Shown in pieces: positions 27,202-35,934 of a DNA stretch of 64,000 nucleotides. The translations under genes were made by a program, and so were the position numbers. Positions within the stretch are counted from its first letter, which is position 1. Every line of letters begins with the position of its first letter. Source of the DNA: Bacillus_BD sp963787345 (GTDB lineage: Bacteria; Bacillota; Bacilli; Bacillales; Cytobacillaceae); contig CAWBCW010000030.1 of assembly GCA_963787345.1 (NCBI GenBank), forward strand, positions 104,089 through 168,088. Direction: 5' to 3'. The notes under the pieces are model-generated. The model saw only the letters and a list, made by a program, of their open reading frames with translations. It was not told the origin of the DNA and did no database searches.

Positions 27202-27816
27202 ATGAAAAGTGTAATTATTGCAACGAAAAATGCCGGTAAGGCGAAAGACTTTGAGAAGATTTTGCAACCGTATGGAGTAACTGTAAAGACATTGTTGGAT
27301 TTTCCGCAAATTGAGGATGTTGAAGAAACGGGTAAAACATTTGAAGAAAATGCGATTTTAAAAGCAGAAGCCATTAGTAAAAAGTTTAATACGATGGTGA
27401 TCGCAGACGATTCGGGTGTGATGATTGACGCACTTGACGGCAGACCAGGTGTTTTTTCTGCTCGCTATGCTGGTGAGGATAAAAGCGATGAAGCGAATAA
27501 TGATAAAGTTTTAGAAGAAATGATGGATGTCCCAGAGAAGGACCGTGGTGCTCAATTTTATTGTGCTATTGCCGCAGCTCAGCCAGGAAAGTCGACAATA
27601 ACCGTCAATGGGGTTTGTGAAGGTTCGATTCTTTTTGAAAGAAGAGGAACGAATGGCTTTGGTTATGATCCGATCTTTTTTGTTTCTTCTATAAAAAAGT
27701 CAATGGCGGAGCTGACACCGGATGAGAAAAATCAAATTAGCCATCGTGCCGTAGCTATGAAAAAGCTGGAAAGTACCTTTAATGATTTATTTAGAGAAAA
27801 TGATTCAGAAAAGTAA
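27202..27816 (+). CDS. rdgB: dITP/XTP pyrophosphatase (RdgB/HAM1 family)
   Basis: Hydrolyses non-canonical purine triphosphates (dITP, XTP) to monophosphates, cleaning the nucleotide pool; 204 residues. Signatures: IIATKNAGKAKDF at the N-terminus, TGKTFEENAILKA, ADDSGVMIDALDGRPGVFSARYAG, and GTNGFGYDPIFF. The open frame begins at 27130, but ATG 27202 has AAAGGAG and the family N-terminus. In B. subtilis rph lies between gerM and this gene; here it does not. ysnB follows 29 bases later. Confidence 0.95.
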   Translation: MKSVIIATKNAGKAKDFEKILQPYGVTVKTLLDFPQIEDVEETGKTFEENAILKAEAISKKFNTMVIADDSGVMIDALDGRPGVFSARYAGEDKSDEANNDKVLEEMMDVPEKDRGAQFYCAIAAAQPGKSTITVNGVCEGSILFERRGTNGFGYDPIFFVSSIKKSMAELTPDEKNQISHRAVAMKKLESTFNDLFRENDSEK

Positions 27817-27845
27817 CCGATCTTTTTGTAGAAAGGATACAAAAA

Positions 27846-28364
27846 ATGAAAGTTCTATTTGTAAGTGATAGTCATGGTTTAACAACTGAACTTGAAAAGA
27901 TAGTAGAGAAACACCAAAATGACGTACAGTTATTTTTTCATTGCGGAGACTCGGAATTAACCTCCGATCACCCTGCACTAAAGGATTTTATCGTAGTTGG
28001 TGGAAATTGTGACTTTGATGAAAGATTTTCGGAAGATATTGTAAAGAAAATCGGTGACAAGACCCTGTTTATTACGCATGGACATAAATATTCAGTGAAG
28101 TCGAGCCTCATGAAAATGGCTTATAAAGCCAGAGAAATTGGTGCGGAGATTGTTTGTTTCGGTCATTCCCATTATTTAGGTGCAGAAATGGACCGTGGGA
28201 TATTATTTATCAATCCGGGCAGTATACGGCTGCCTCGAGGAAGACTGGAGAAAACGTATGTTATATTAGATATTGGTGAAAAAGCATACCAACTTCATGT
28301 TTATGATCTTAATAAAGGTGAATTACCAGAGTTAGCACAAGTCTTTTCTTTCCGAAATTATTAA
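27846..28364 (+). CDS. ysnB: YfcE/MJ0936-type metallophosphoesterase (YsnB)
   Basis: A 172-residue calcineurin-like phosphoesterase. Metal-binding motifs in order: SDSHG (near 7-11), HCGDSE (near 38-43), GGNCDF (near 60), THGH (near 83) and FGHSHY (near 107-112). Substrate unknown; relatives hydrolyse phosphodiesters in vitro. Probably cotranscribed with rdgB. Its stop codon TAA is the first three bases of repeat copy F. Confidence 0.9.
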   Translation: MKVLFVSDSHGLTTELEKIVEKHQNDVQLFFHCGDSELTSDHPALKDFIVVGGNCDFDERFSEDIVKKIGDKTLFITHGHKYSVKSSLMKMAYKAREIGAEIVCFGHSHYLGAEMDRGILFINPGSIRLPRGRLEKTYVILDIGEKAYQLHVYDLNKGELPELAQVFSFRNY

Positions 28365-28653
28365 CTTCATTCAGCAAATGTTTTTGTAACGAAAGCTTGC
28401 GACAGGTACAGAAGTCTCCCGCTTCTATAAGTGGTGAGGGTGAGATGAATGCCAAGGTTTTAACAATTCAGTGGGGGTTCAAACCCCGGCTGAATTGTAA
28501 AAGCCTCTGGCGGAGCACATGCGATTTTTTAACGGAAAGAATACCTTCGCAAGCTCGACGACAGACAGGACGTCCAAGTCAGGCGAAAGCCAGCAGGATG
28601 TGGCGTTCTGAAGCGTGATAAAATCTGGGCGCAAATACACGAAGGTAGACTTG
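28362..28653 (+). repeat. Dispersed intergenic repeat, copy F (with an extra insert)
   Basis: TAACTTCATTCAGC at 28362 overlaps the ysnB stop. Inner hairpin CCGCTT/AAGTGG (one G-T pair). A well-formed T-arm-like hairpin GGGG-TTCAAA-CCCC. The 3' module is interrupted between AGCTCGA and GATAAAATCTGG by about 58 extra bases (near 28558-28615). The terminal hairpin is decayed. Confidence 0.88.
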
Positions 28654-28737
28654 CTTGGGGGAAAGGTAAAACTTTTTTGAATAGCTGTTGACAATGTAGT
28701 GAATAATGAATATAATAAAAAATGTCAATAAAAACAT

Positions 28738-28814
<77 letters not shown>

Positions 28815-28853
28815 TATACATACCAATGATTATATCATTACTACCAAAATATA

Positions 28854-28887
28854 AACTCATCTAATTTTTAGATGAGTTATTTTTTTG
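28854..28887 (+). terminator. Terminator of the tRNA-Arg gene
   Basis: AACTCATCTAA (28854-28864) pairs with TTAGATGAGTT (28868-28878), then T7. The AT-rich stretch from here to 29060 shows no gene. Confidence 0.85.
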
Positions 28888-29060
28888 TTCTAAATAAGTC
28901 CATTCTTTTTTAAAAAAGATCGTTCGAATATCGCAAATGGAGTTTACTAAAAAATAATAAATGAAAATATTTTTACAATAAGAACACTGATAACATCTAA
29001 TTGTAAACGGATACAAAAAGTACGATGTCAGTCTATTTTAAATAATTCCTTTTTTTGGTC

Positions 29061-29089
29061 TTGACTACTTTGAAAATTAAGCGTAAGAT
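29061..29089 (+). promoter_or_regulatory. Sigma-A promoter of ilv-leu with a CodY-like site
   Basis: TTGACT (29061-29066), 17-base spacer, TAAGAT (29084-29089). The 15 bases 29064-29078 match the CodY consensus AATTTTCNGAAAATT at 11 of 15 positions and overlap the promoter; CodY represses this operon in B. subtilis. A weaker alternative promoter (TTCATA-N17-TATACT, 29174-29202) lies closer to the T-box. Confidence 0.6.
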
Positions 29090-29102
29090 AATTTCAACAA
29101 AC

Positions 29103-29147
29103 AAGTTAATTCACCTTTACCAACAACGAAGGGTTAATTAACTTTTT
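29103..29147 (+). terminator. Terminator-like hairpin between promoter and T-box
   Basis: AAGTTAATT-C-ACC (29103-29115) pairs with GGG-TTAATT-AACTT (29131-29144) with one mismatch, followed by TTT. It would lie in the first 60 bases of a transcript from the 29061 promoter, ahead of the T-box. Confidence 0.5.
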
Positions 29148-29208
29148 CCAAAATTATTTGTTTATAAATTTAATTCATAATATTTATGTATAAACATATA
29201 CTGATATT

Positions 29209-29513
29209 AAGTAAACGTGATGATGAGGACAAGTAATTTTTTACGTATGATTGCCAAGAGAGCCGGGGCAGCTGGGAGCCGGTGAATCGCGTATTAAATG
29301 AACTCACCTCTGAATGCTTATCTGAACAACAATTTTGTTTATTAAGATAAGCCGAGTGGATACCACTCGTTATCAAAGCGAACAACCAAAATTGTTCACG
29401 AGTGTACGCAATTTTTGCGTAAACGAGGGTGGTAACGTGGAATAGGTTCTCAAAGCCTTTTCATCCCTTTAGTCATTATATTGGCTGATTAGGGATGAAG
29501 GGGCTTTTTATAT
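29209..29513 (+). promoter_or_regulatory. T-box leader, Leu (CUC) specifier
   Basis: Controls ilvBHC-leuABCD. Stem I has AGAGAGCCGG near 29263 and GGAGCCGGTGAATC near 29275. The specifier CUC is at 29303-29305 in the GAACUCACCUCUGAAUGC context. The T-box core CGAGGGTGGTAACGTGG is at 29424-29440. The terminator (AAAGCCTTTTCATCCC against GGGATGAAGGGGCTTTTT) is at about 29453-29513. Uncharged tRNA-Leu should prevent termination. Confidence 0.93.
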
Positions 29514-29543
29514 TTTTAAAAGGAAAAAGGAGGTATAACCCAT

Positions 29544-31268
29544 ATGTTGCAGAAAACTGCCTCTACCGGCACTGAAAGTCAAAAACAAGTGGTTAGCGGG
29601 GCTGAATTATTTGTTAAAGCGTTGGAACGTGAAAATGTAGAAGTTATTTTTGGTTATCCAGGTGGAGCTGTTTTACCTATATATGATTCAATCTATGATA
29701 TGAAGATCCGTCATATTTTACCGCGGCATGAACAAGGTGGAATACATGCTGCAGAGGGTTATGCGCGGGTTACCGGTAAACCGGGAGTAGTAATTGTTAC
29801 ATCTGGTCCAGGAGCGACCAATATCGTAACAGGTATTGCAGACGCGATGATGGATTCTCTGCCAATGGTTATCTTTACTGGTCAGGTGGGCACAAGCTTA
29901 ATCGGATCAGATGCTTTCCAAGAGGCTGATGTTTTAGGAATCACAACACCGATCACGAAACACAATTACCAAATACGTAAGATTGAGGATATACCTCGAA
30001 TTATTAAAGAAGCATTCTATATTGCATCTACAGGTCGCCCAGGTCCAGTCTTAATCGATATTCCTAAAGATATTGCAACAGGTACGATTGAATATAAGGA
30101 AGTTGACCCAGAGGTGAATTTACCGGGGTATCAACCGACGATTCAACCAAATTATTTGCAAATTCGAAAATTAACAGAGGCTGTCAGCAGGGCAAAAAAA
30201 CCGGTTATTTTAGCAGGTGCTGGAATTCTTCATGCTAAAGCGACAGAAGAATTAAAAAAATATGTAGAGCAACAACAAATTCCTGTTGTTCACACTCTCC
30301 TTGGACTTGGCGGATTCTCAGCCGATCATGAATTATTCATTGGTTTAGGAGGAATGCATGGCTGCTATGCTGCCAACATGGCGCTGTATGAGGCGGATCT
30401 TCTAATTAATATTGGTGCACGTTTTGATGACCGTTTAACAGGAAACTTAGAGCATTTCGCTCCTAAAGCAACGGTTGCGCACGTTGATATTGATCCAGCT
30501 GAAATTGGCAAAAATGTACCGACGGCAATTCCGGTTGTAGCGGATGCAAAAGAAGCCTTAAAGCAATTAATTGATCAGCAAGGCAAGCCACCAGTGCACA
30601 AGGAATGGATTGAAAAAATAAGTAATTGGAATAAAGAATATCCTTACTTCTATAATGAGGATTCCGAATATTTGAAACCACAAAGAGTGTTTGAAATGAT
30701 TTACGAGAAAACAAAAGGTGAAGCGATTGTCGTAACGGACGTTGGTCAGCACCAAATGTGGGCTGCACAGTATTATCGTTTTAAAAATGCTGATAAGTGG
30801 GTAACTTCAGGCGGTCTCGGAACAATGGGATTTGGGCTGCCAGCTAGTATTGGTGCTCAACTTGCTGCTCCTGATGAAACAGTTGTGATGGTTTCAGGAG
30901 ATGGTGGTTTCCAAATGTGTTCACAAGAACTTCAAGTAATCAGTGAACATAAGCTGCCAATCAAAATGGTTATCATTAACAACCAATCGCTTGGTATGGT
31001 TAGACAATGGCAAGAACTTTTCTATGAAGAACGTTATTCTCACAGCTTAATTCCAAGTCAGCCAGATTTCGTGAAATTAGCAGACGCATATGGAATTAAA
31101 GGCTATGTAATCAGTACAAAAGAAGAAGCAGATAAAGTTCTAGATGAAGTGCTGCACAATGATGAACCAGTCCTTTTAGACTTTAGAGTAGAACCTAAAG
31201 AATGTGTATATCCAATGATTGCAGCAGGAAAAGGACTACATGAAATGGTAGGTGTAAAACCCGAATGA
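29544..31268 (+). CDS. ilvB: Acetolactate synthase large subunit
   Basis: ThDP-dependent catalytic subunit, 574 residues: condenses pyruvate with pyruvate or 2-oxobutyrate, the first common step for Val/Leu/Ile. The N-terminal PYR domain has GYPGGAVLPIYD and the catalytic-Glu region RHEQGGIHAAEGYAR. The central FAD-associated domain spans about 200-340. The C-terminal PP domain has the ThDP motif beginning GDGGFQMCSQELQ and ending in NNQSLGMVRQWQ. AAGGAGG precedes the ATG. Overlaps ilvH by 4 bases (ATGA). Confidence 0.96.
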   Translation: MLQKTASTGTESQKQVVSGAELFVKALERENVEVIFGYPGGAVLPIYDSIYDMKIRHILPRHEQGGIHAAEGYARVTGKPGVVIVTSGPGATNIVTGIADAMMDSLPMVIFTGQVGTSLIGSDAFQEADVLGITTPITKHNYQIRKIEDIPRIIKEAFYIASTGRPGPVLIDIPKDIATGTIEYKEVDPEVNLPGYQPTIQPNYLQIRKLTEAVSRAKKPVILAGAGILHAKATEELKKYVEQQQIPVVHTLLGLGGFSADHELFIGLGGMHGCYAANMALYEADLLINIGARFDDRLTGNLEHFAPKATVAHVDIDPAEIGKNVPTAIPVVADAKEALKQLIDQQGKPPVHKEWIEKISNWNKEYPYFYNEDSEYLKPQRVFEMIYEKTKGEAIVVTDVGQHQMWAAQYYRFKNADKWVTSGGLGTMGFGLPASIGAQLAAPDETVVMVSGDGGFQMCSQELQVISEHKLPIKMVIINNQSLGMVRQWQELFYEERYSHSLIPSQPDFVKLADAYGIKGYVISTKEEADKVLDEVLHNDEPVLLDFRVEPKECVYPMIAAGKGLHEMVGVKPE

Positions 31269-31780
31269 TTAAACGAATTATTAGTTTGACTGTTCTTAAT
31301 CAACCAGGTGTATTAAATCGGATTACCAATTTATTTTCAAAAAGAAATTATAATATTGACAGCATTTCAGTTGGGCCTTCAGAAAATGAAGGTGTTTCTA
31401 GAATTACCTGTGTCGTTCAAGTAGAGAATGAAAGCATCATTGAGCAAATTACAAAACAATTGAACAAACAAATAGATGTATTAAAAGTAATTGACATCAC
31501 GGAACAATCCATTGTATCTCGTGAATTGGCACTTATTAAAGTTCAAACTTTACCAAATACACGCAATGAGATTTATTCACTCATTGAACCATTTCGTGCT
31601 TCGATTGTTGATGTTAGTAAAGACAGCATTGTCATTCAAATTACAGGTGAAACCGATAAAATTGAAGCATTTATCGAGTTGATTAAACCATTTGGGATTA
31701 AAGAAATGGCAAGAACTGGAACAACTGCATTTCCAAGAGGAATGCAATTACATGGAACACAAAAGCTTAATATTGTTTAA
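31265..31780 (+). CDS. ilvH: Acetolactate synthase small (regulatory) subunit
   Basis: A 171-residue regulatory subunit that activates IlvB and confers valine feedback inhibition. The N-terminal ACT domain (residues 1-75) holds the LNQPGVLNRITNLFSKRNYNIDS motif region; the C-terminal domain (about 80-160) follows. The ATGA overlap with ilvB indicates translational coupling. The 123 bases to ilvC hold an inverted repeat (CCCTATTTGG / CAAAATAGG), possibly a processing or attenuation element. Confidence 0.95.
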   Translation: MIKRIISLTVLNQPGVLNRITNLFSKRNYNIDSISVGPSENEGVSRITCVVQVENESIIEQITKQLNKQIDVLKVIDITEQSIVSRELALIKVQTLPNTRNEIYSLIEPFRASIVDVSKDSIVIQITGETDKIEAFIELIKPFGIKEMARTGTTAFPRGMQLHGTQKLNIV

Positions 31781-31903
31781 CCCATCGTTTCTATCCCTAT
31801 TTGGTTAACGTAGTAAAGATACGATCAAAATAGGAAATACAAGAAATGATTATAATAATAAAACTAATAACTAAAAACATAATCAGAGAGGGAGTTTTTT
31901 AAA

Positions 31904-32926
31904 ATGGCAAAAATGTATTATAACGGAGATGCAAATGCAGAGGTATTAAACGGGAAAACAGTAGCAGTACTAGGATTTGGTTCACAAGGACATGCACACT
32001 CTTTAAATATGAAGGAAAGCGGAGTAAATGTAATTGTTGGTCTTCGTAAAGGACGTTCATGGGATGCTGCAGTTGAAGCAGGTCTTGAAGTATGTACAGT
32101 AGCTGAAGCAGTATCAAAAGCTGATATCGTTCAAATCTTACTTCCAGACGAAAGACAAGCAAAAGTTTATCAAGAAGAAATCGAACCAAACTTAAAAAAC
32201 CAAACATTAATGTTTGCTCATGGTTTTAACGTTCACTTCGGTCAAATCGTACCACCAGCAGAATGTGATGTAATCATGGTTGCACCAAAAGGCCCTGGAC
32301 ACCTAGTTAGAAGAACATATACAGAAGGTGCAGGCGTTCCAGCAATCTTTGCGATCTATCAAGATGTTTCAGGTAAAGCAAAAGACACAGCTTTAGCATA
32401 TGCTCAAGCAATTGGTTCTTTACGTGCGGGTGCAATTGAAACAACATTTAAAGAAGAAACAGAAACGGACCTTTTCGGTGAGCAAGCAGTTCTATGCGGT
32501 GGTTTAACTTCTCTAATCAAAGCAGGTTTCGAAACACTTGTTGAAGCTGGTTACCAACCAGAAGTTGCTTACTTCGAATGTCTACACGAAATTAAATTAA
32601 TCATTGACCTGATCTACGAAGGTGGAATGGAAAACATGCGTTATTCAATTTCTGATACAGCAGAATGGGGAGACTTCGTAAGTGGTCCACGTGTAGTAGA
32701 TGCAAGAGTTAAAGAAACGATGAAAGAAGTTCTTAAAGATATTCAAACAGGTGAGTTTGCTAAAGGCTGGATCTTAGAAAACCAAGCAAACCGTCCAAAG
32801 TATACTGCAATTAAAAAGAGTGAAAGCGAACACCAAATTGAAGTTGTGGGTCGTGAATTAAGAAAAATGATGCCTTTCGTAAACGACGCTAGACAGAAAG
32901 AAGTGGTGGGTAGTGCAAAGAATTAA
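31904..32926 (+). CDS. ilvC: Ketol-acid reductoisomerase
   Basis: Class I KARI, 340 residues: isomerises and reduces acetolactate/acetohydroxybutyrate with NADPH and Mg2+. The N-terminal Rossmann domain has GFGSQGHAHSLNMKESG; the phosphate-binding loop region LRKGRSW suggests NADPH preference. The C-terminal knotted domain carries the metal ligands in ETDLFGEQAVLCGG and in YFECLHE. GAGGGAG lies upstream. leuA starts inside its last codons. Confidence 0.96.
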   Translation: MAKMYYNGDANAEVLNGKTVAVLGFGSQGHAHSLNMKESGVNVIVGLRKGRSWDAAVEAGLEVCTVAEAVSKADIVQILLPDERQAKVYQEEIEPNLKNQTLMFAHGFNVHFGQIVPPAECDVIMVAPKGPGHLVRRTYTEGAGVPAIFAIYQDVSGKAKDTALAYAQAIGSLRAGAIETTFKEETETDLFGEQAVLCGGLTSLIKAGFETLVEAGYQPEVAYFECLHEIKLIIDLIYEGGMENMRYSISDTAEWGDFVSGPRVVDARVKETMKEVLKDIQTGEFAKGWILENQANRPKYTAIKKSESEHQIEVVGRELRKMMPFVNDARQKEVVGSAKN

Positions 32927-34445
32927 GATTTATGATACAACACTTCGAGATGGGGAACAGACACCAGGAGTTAATCTTAATTTTTCCGAAAAACTAGAAA
33001 TTGCAAAACAGTTAGAACGACTAAATATTGATGTTATTGAGGCGGGCTTTCCAGCCGCCTCAAAAGGTGATGCAGCATCCGTTCAAAAAATCGCACAAAC
33101 GATCAAAAATAGTACAGTAACAGGTTTAGCACGCTGCACACAAAAAGATATGGATATTGCGTGGGAAGCTTTAAAGGACGGGGTTAACCCGAGGCTTCAT
33201 ATCTTCCTAGCTACCTCTCCGATTCATCGTGAATATAAGTTAAAAATGACAAAAGAACAGGTAGTTGAAAATTCTGTAGCTGCGGTTAAATATGCAGCTG
33301 CTAAGTTTTCTGTTGTTCAATGGTCGGCAGAAGATGCAAGCAGAACGGAATTAGACTTTTTGGCAGAAATTGTTGAAAAGGTTATCCAAGCCGGAGCCAA
33401 CGTCATCAATATTCCAGATACCGTTGGATATGGTACACCTCATGACTATGGACAAATTTTCAAGTACTTAAGAGAAAATGTTCCTTCTATTGATAAGGTA
33501 GATCTGTCCACCCACTGTCATGATGACTTAGGGATGGCTGTTGCGAACTCATTAGCAGCGGTTGAAAATGGTGCGACCCAAGTCGAAGGTACGATCAATG
33601 GCATTGGTGAGCGTGCAGGAAATACAGCCTTAGAAGAAATCGCCTTAGCGCTTCGTATTCGAAATGACTACTATAAAGCAGAAACTCGTCTGAATTTACA
33701 AGAAATCAGCCGTACAAGTACAATTGTCAGCAAACTAACAGGCATGATTGTACCAGCAAATAAAGCAATTGTAGGTGCTAATGCTTTTGCTCATGAGTCT
33801 GGTATCCATCAGGATGGCGTACTAAAGGAAAAATCAACTTATGAGATTATTTCTCCTGAATTAGTGGGCTTTTCTTCTAATAACTTAGTTCTTGGTAAAC
33901 TTTCAGGGCGTCATGCTTTTGTAAAGCGATTAGAAGAACTAGGTTTTGTGATCGAAGAAGATGAAGTCAATGAATTATTTGCTGCATTTAAAGATCTGGC
34001 TGACCGTAAGAAAGAAATGACAGATGACGATTTAATCGCGCTTGTTTTGGAGAATAAAATCTCTAAAGATGATCAATATTACCAGTTAGTAAATATTGCT
34101 GTTCAAAGTGTTGGAAATGAACATTCTGCAACGATTACTTTATCTAACAATAATGAAACGATCACGGAAACAGGCACAGCTAAAGGCAGCGTAGAAGCTG
34201 TGTATAACACTTTGGAAAAAATGGTTAATGAACCAGTCGTCTTATTGGATTATCGAATTCAATCGGTTGGCGGCGGCAGAGATGCCCTTGCCGAAGTATT
34301 TGTAAAAATGCGTTGTTCCGATGTGGAAACAAGCGGTCGCGGTCTTGCTCAAGATGTGATTGAGGCATCTGCAAAAGCTTACTTGAATGCAATTAATCGA
34401 GTGCTATATTTAAAGGAAAATAGTAAATCAGAGTTAGTACAGTAA
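32913..34445 (+). CDS. leuA: 2-isopropylmalate synthase
   Basis: First committed step to leucine: acetyl-CoA plus 2-oxoisovalerate. 510 residues, with an N-terminal TIM barrel (TLRDGEQTPGVN, metal ligands in STHCHDDLGMAVAN), a linker, and the C-terminal LeuA dimer regulatory domain (about 370-500) for leucine feedback. GTG start overlaps the ilvC stop by 14 bases, with GGTGGG as ribosome site, so translation is probably coupled. Confidence 0.95.
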   Translation: MQRIKIYDTTLRDGEQTPGVNLNFSEKLEIAKQLERLNIDVIEAGFPAASKGDAASVQKIAQTIKNSTVTGLARCTQKDMDIAWEALKDGVNPRLHIFLATSPIHREYKLKMTKEQVVENSVAAVKYAAAKFSVVQWSAEDASRTELDFLAEIVEKVIQAGANVINIPDTVGYGTPHDYGQIFKYLRENVPSIDKVDLSTHCHDDLGMAVANSLAAVENGATQVEGTINGIGERAGNTALEEIALALRIRNDYYKAETRLNLQEISRTSTIVSKLTGMIVPANKAIVGANAFAHESGIHQDGVLKEKSTYEIISPELVGFSSNNLVLGKLSGRHAFVKRLEELGFVIEEDEVNELFAAFKDLADRKKEMTDDDLIALVLENKISKDDQYYQLVNIAVQSVGNEHSATITLSNNNETITETGTAKGSVEAVYNTLEKMVNEPVVLLDYRIQSVGGGRDALAEVFVKMRCSDVETSGRGLAQDVIEASAKAYLNAINRVLYLKENSKSELVQ

Positions 34446-34454
34446 AAAATTCGG

Positions 34455-34526
34455 GGCTGACTTAACTAGAAAAATTGACAGGGCTCCCTTCAGTGGGGGG
34501 CTGTCTATTTTTTCTAAAAGTCAGCC
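34455..34526 (+). terminator. Large nested hairpin between leuA and leuB
   Basis: Outer arms GGCTGACTT (34455-34463) and AAGTCAGCC (34518-34526) are perfectly paired. Inside, AGAAAAA pairs with TTTTTCT and GACAG with CTGTC. The inner hairpin alone followed by TATTTTTTCT could act as an intrinsic terminator. Its position inside the operon suggests partial termination or an mRNA stabiliser/processing site. Confidence 0.6.
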
Positions 34527-34606
34527 TTGTTAAAAAGTAGGATTAAAAGTTATCTGAATTTATAGATAGTGATAGTTTATACAGGAAAACATCGGAGGGA
34601 TTAACA

Positions 34607-35680
34607 ATGGAGAAACGAATCGCAGTATTGCCGGGAGATGGGATTGGTAAGGAAGTTATCCAAGGGGCGATTGAAATTTTACAAGTGATAGGTGATCGCT
34701 ACAATCACAAATTCTCATTTACATATGGTGAAATCGGAGGGTCTGCGGTTGATTCTACAGGAGTACCACTGCCAGACGAAACCATCAGCCTTTGCAAAGG
34801 AAGCGATGCGGTTCTTCTTGGAGCTGTAGGTGGTCCTAAATGGGAAACGCTACCGGTTCATCTTCGTCCTGAACAAGGATTACTAAAAATTCGTAAAGAA
34901 TTAAATTTATTTGCTAATTTACGTCCAACTACTTATTATGAAAGTCTTTCCAATTCATCACCACTTCGCAAAGAAATCATCGAGGGCGTTGATATGCTGA
35001 TGGTTCGTGAATTAACTGGTGGAATTTACTTTGGTAAACCGAGTGAAAGACGAGAAGTAGAAGGCAAAGAAGTGGTTGTGGACACATTATCTTATGAGCG
35101 TTATGAGATCGAACGAGTGATTAGGCAAGCGTTTGAATTGGCACAAACAAGAAGAAAGCATATCACGTCTGTTGATAAAGCAAATGTATTAGAGTCAAGC
35201 CGGGTGTGGAGAGAAGTTGCTATTGAAATTAGTAAAGACTATCCAGATGTAACACTCCAACATTTGTTAGTTGATAATGCAGCGATGCAATTAGTTCGGA
35301 ATCCAAAGCAGTTTGATGTCGTTGTAACAGAAAACATGTTTGGCGATATTTTAAGTGATGAAGCTTCTGTTCTAACTGGATCACTTGGTATGCTGCCATC
35401 AGCAAGTATTTCGGAAGATGGGCCTTATTTGTATGAACCAATTCACGGATCAGCTCCAGATATTGCGGGTAAAAACTTGGCAAATCCTTTAGCAACAATT
35501 CTATCAGCAGCAATGATGTTACGCGTGTCATTCGGTTTACAAGAAGAAGCTGATGCGATTGAAAATGCAGTTAACGCTGTGTTAGACGCAGGATACAGAA
35601 CAGGTGACTTGATGTCAGAAGGAAAAACGCAAGTATCAACTACAGAAATGATCCAACAAGTAAAGAACGCTCTTGCTTAA
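34607..35680 (+). CDS. leuB: 3-isopropylmalate dehydrogenase
   Basis: NAD-dependent oxidative decarboxylation of 3-isopropylmalate, 357 residues. Signatures: LPGDGIGKEV, the substrate-binding ELTGGIYFGKP segment, DKANVLESSRVWR, the metal-binding VVTENMFGDILSDEAS, and the cofactor motif EPIHGSAPDIAGKNLANP typical of NAD-specific enzymes. CGGAGGG precedes the ATG. The stop codon lies in repeat copy G, which separates leuB from leuC. Confidence 0.96.
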   Translation: MEKRIAVLPGDGIGKEVIQGAIEILQVIGDRYNHKFSFTYGEIGGSAVDSTGVPLPDETISLCKGSDAVLLGAVGGPKWETLPVHLRPEQGLLKIRKELNLFANLRPTTYYESLSNSSPLRKEIIEGVDMLMVRELTGGIYFGKPSERREVEGKEVVVDTLSYERYEIERVIRQAFELAQTRRKHITSVDKANVLESSRVWREVAIEISKDYPDVTLQHLLVDNAAMQLVRNPKQFDVVVTENMFGDILSDEASVLTGSLGMLPSASISEDGPYLYEPIHGSAPDIAGKNLANPLATILSAAMMLRVSFGLQEEADAIENAVNAVLDAGYRTGDLMSEGKTQVSTTEMIQQVKNALA

Positions 35681-35797
35681 CTCCATTTAGCGGGGCTTAT
35701 CCGGCTGAATGAAGTTAAGCCCCGGCGGATGTCACTAATTTTTTAAAGAAAATTTATTGAGTGAACTCAAGTATTATATTCGGTGAGCGAATTTGAT
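35677..35797 (+). repeat. Dispersed intergenic repeat, copy G (inside the leu operon)
   Basis: A shortened copy starting TTAACTCCATTTAGC. The leuB stop TAA is its first three bases. Contains GGCTGAATGAAGTTAAGCC, CCCCGGCGGATGTCAC and the terminal GAGCGAATTTGAT. The inner hairpins are lost. It sits between leuB and leuC of the ilv-leu operon. Confidence 0.85.
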
Positions 35798-35934
35798 TTG
35801 GAAATTAAAAGTGGTTGAGTTTGTGAAACTCTGAATCTATTATAAAGATGAGATACAAAGCTAATTTTGAAAAATCTAAAGCTTGCGGGCTTTATTAACA
35901 AATATAGAGTGTAAAAGAAATAATAGGGGGGATT

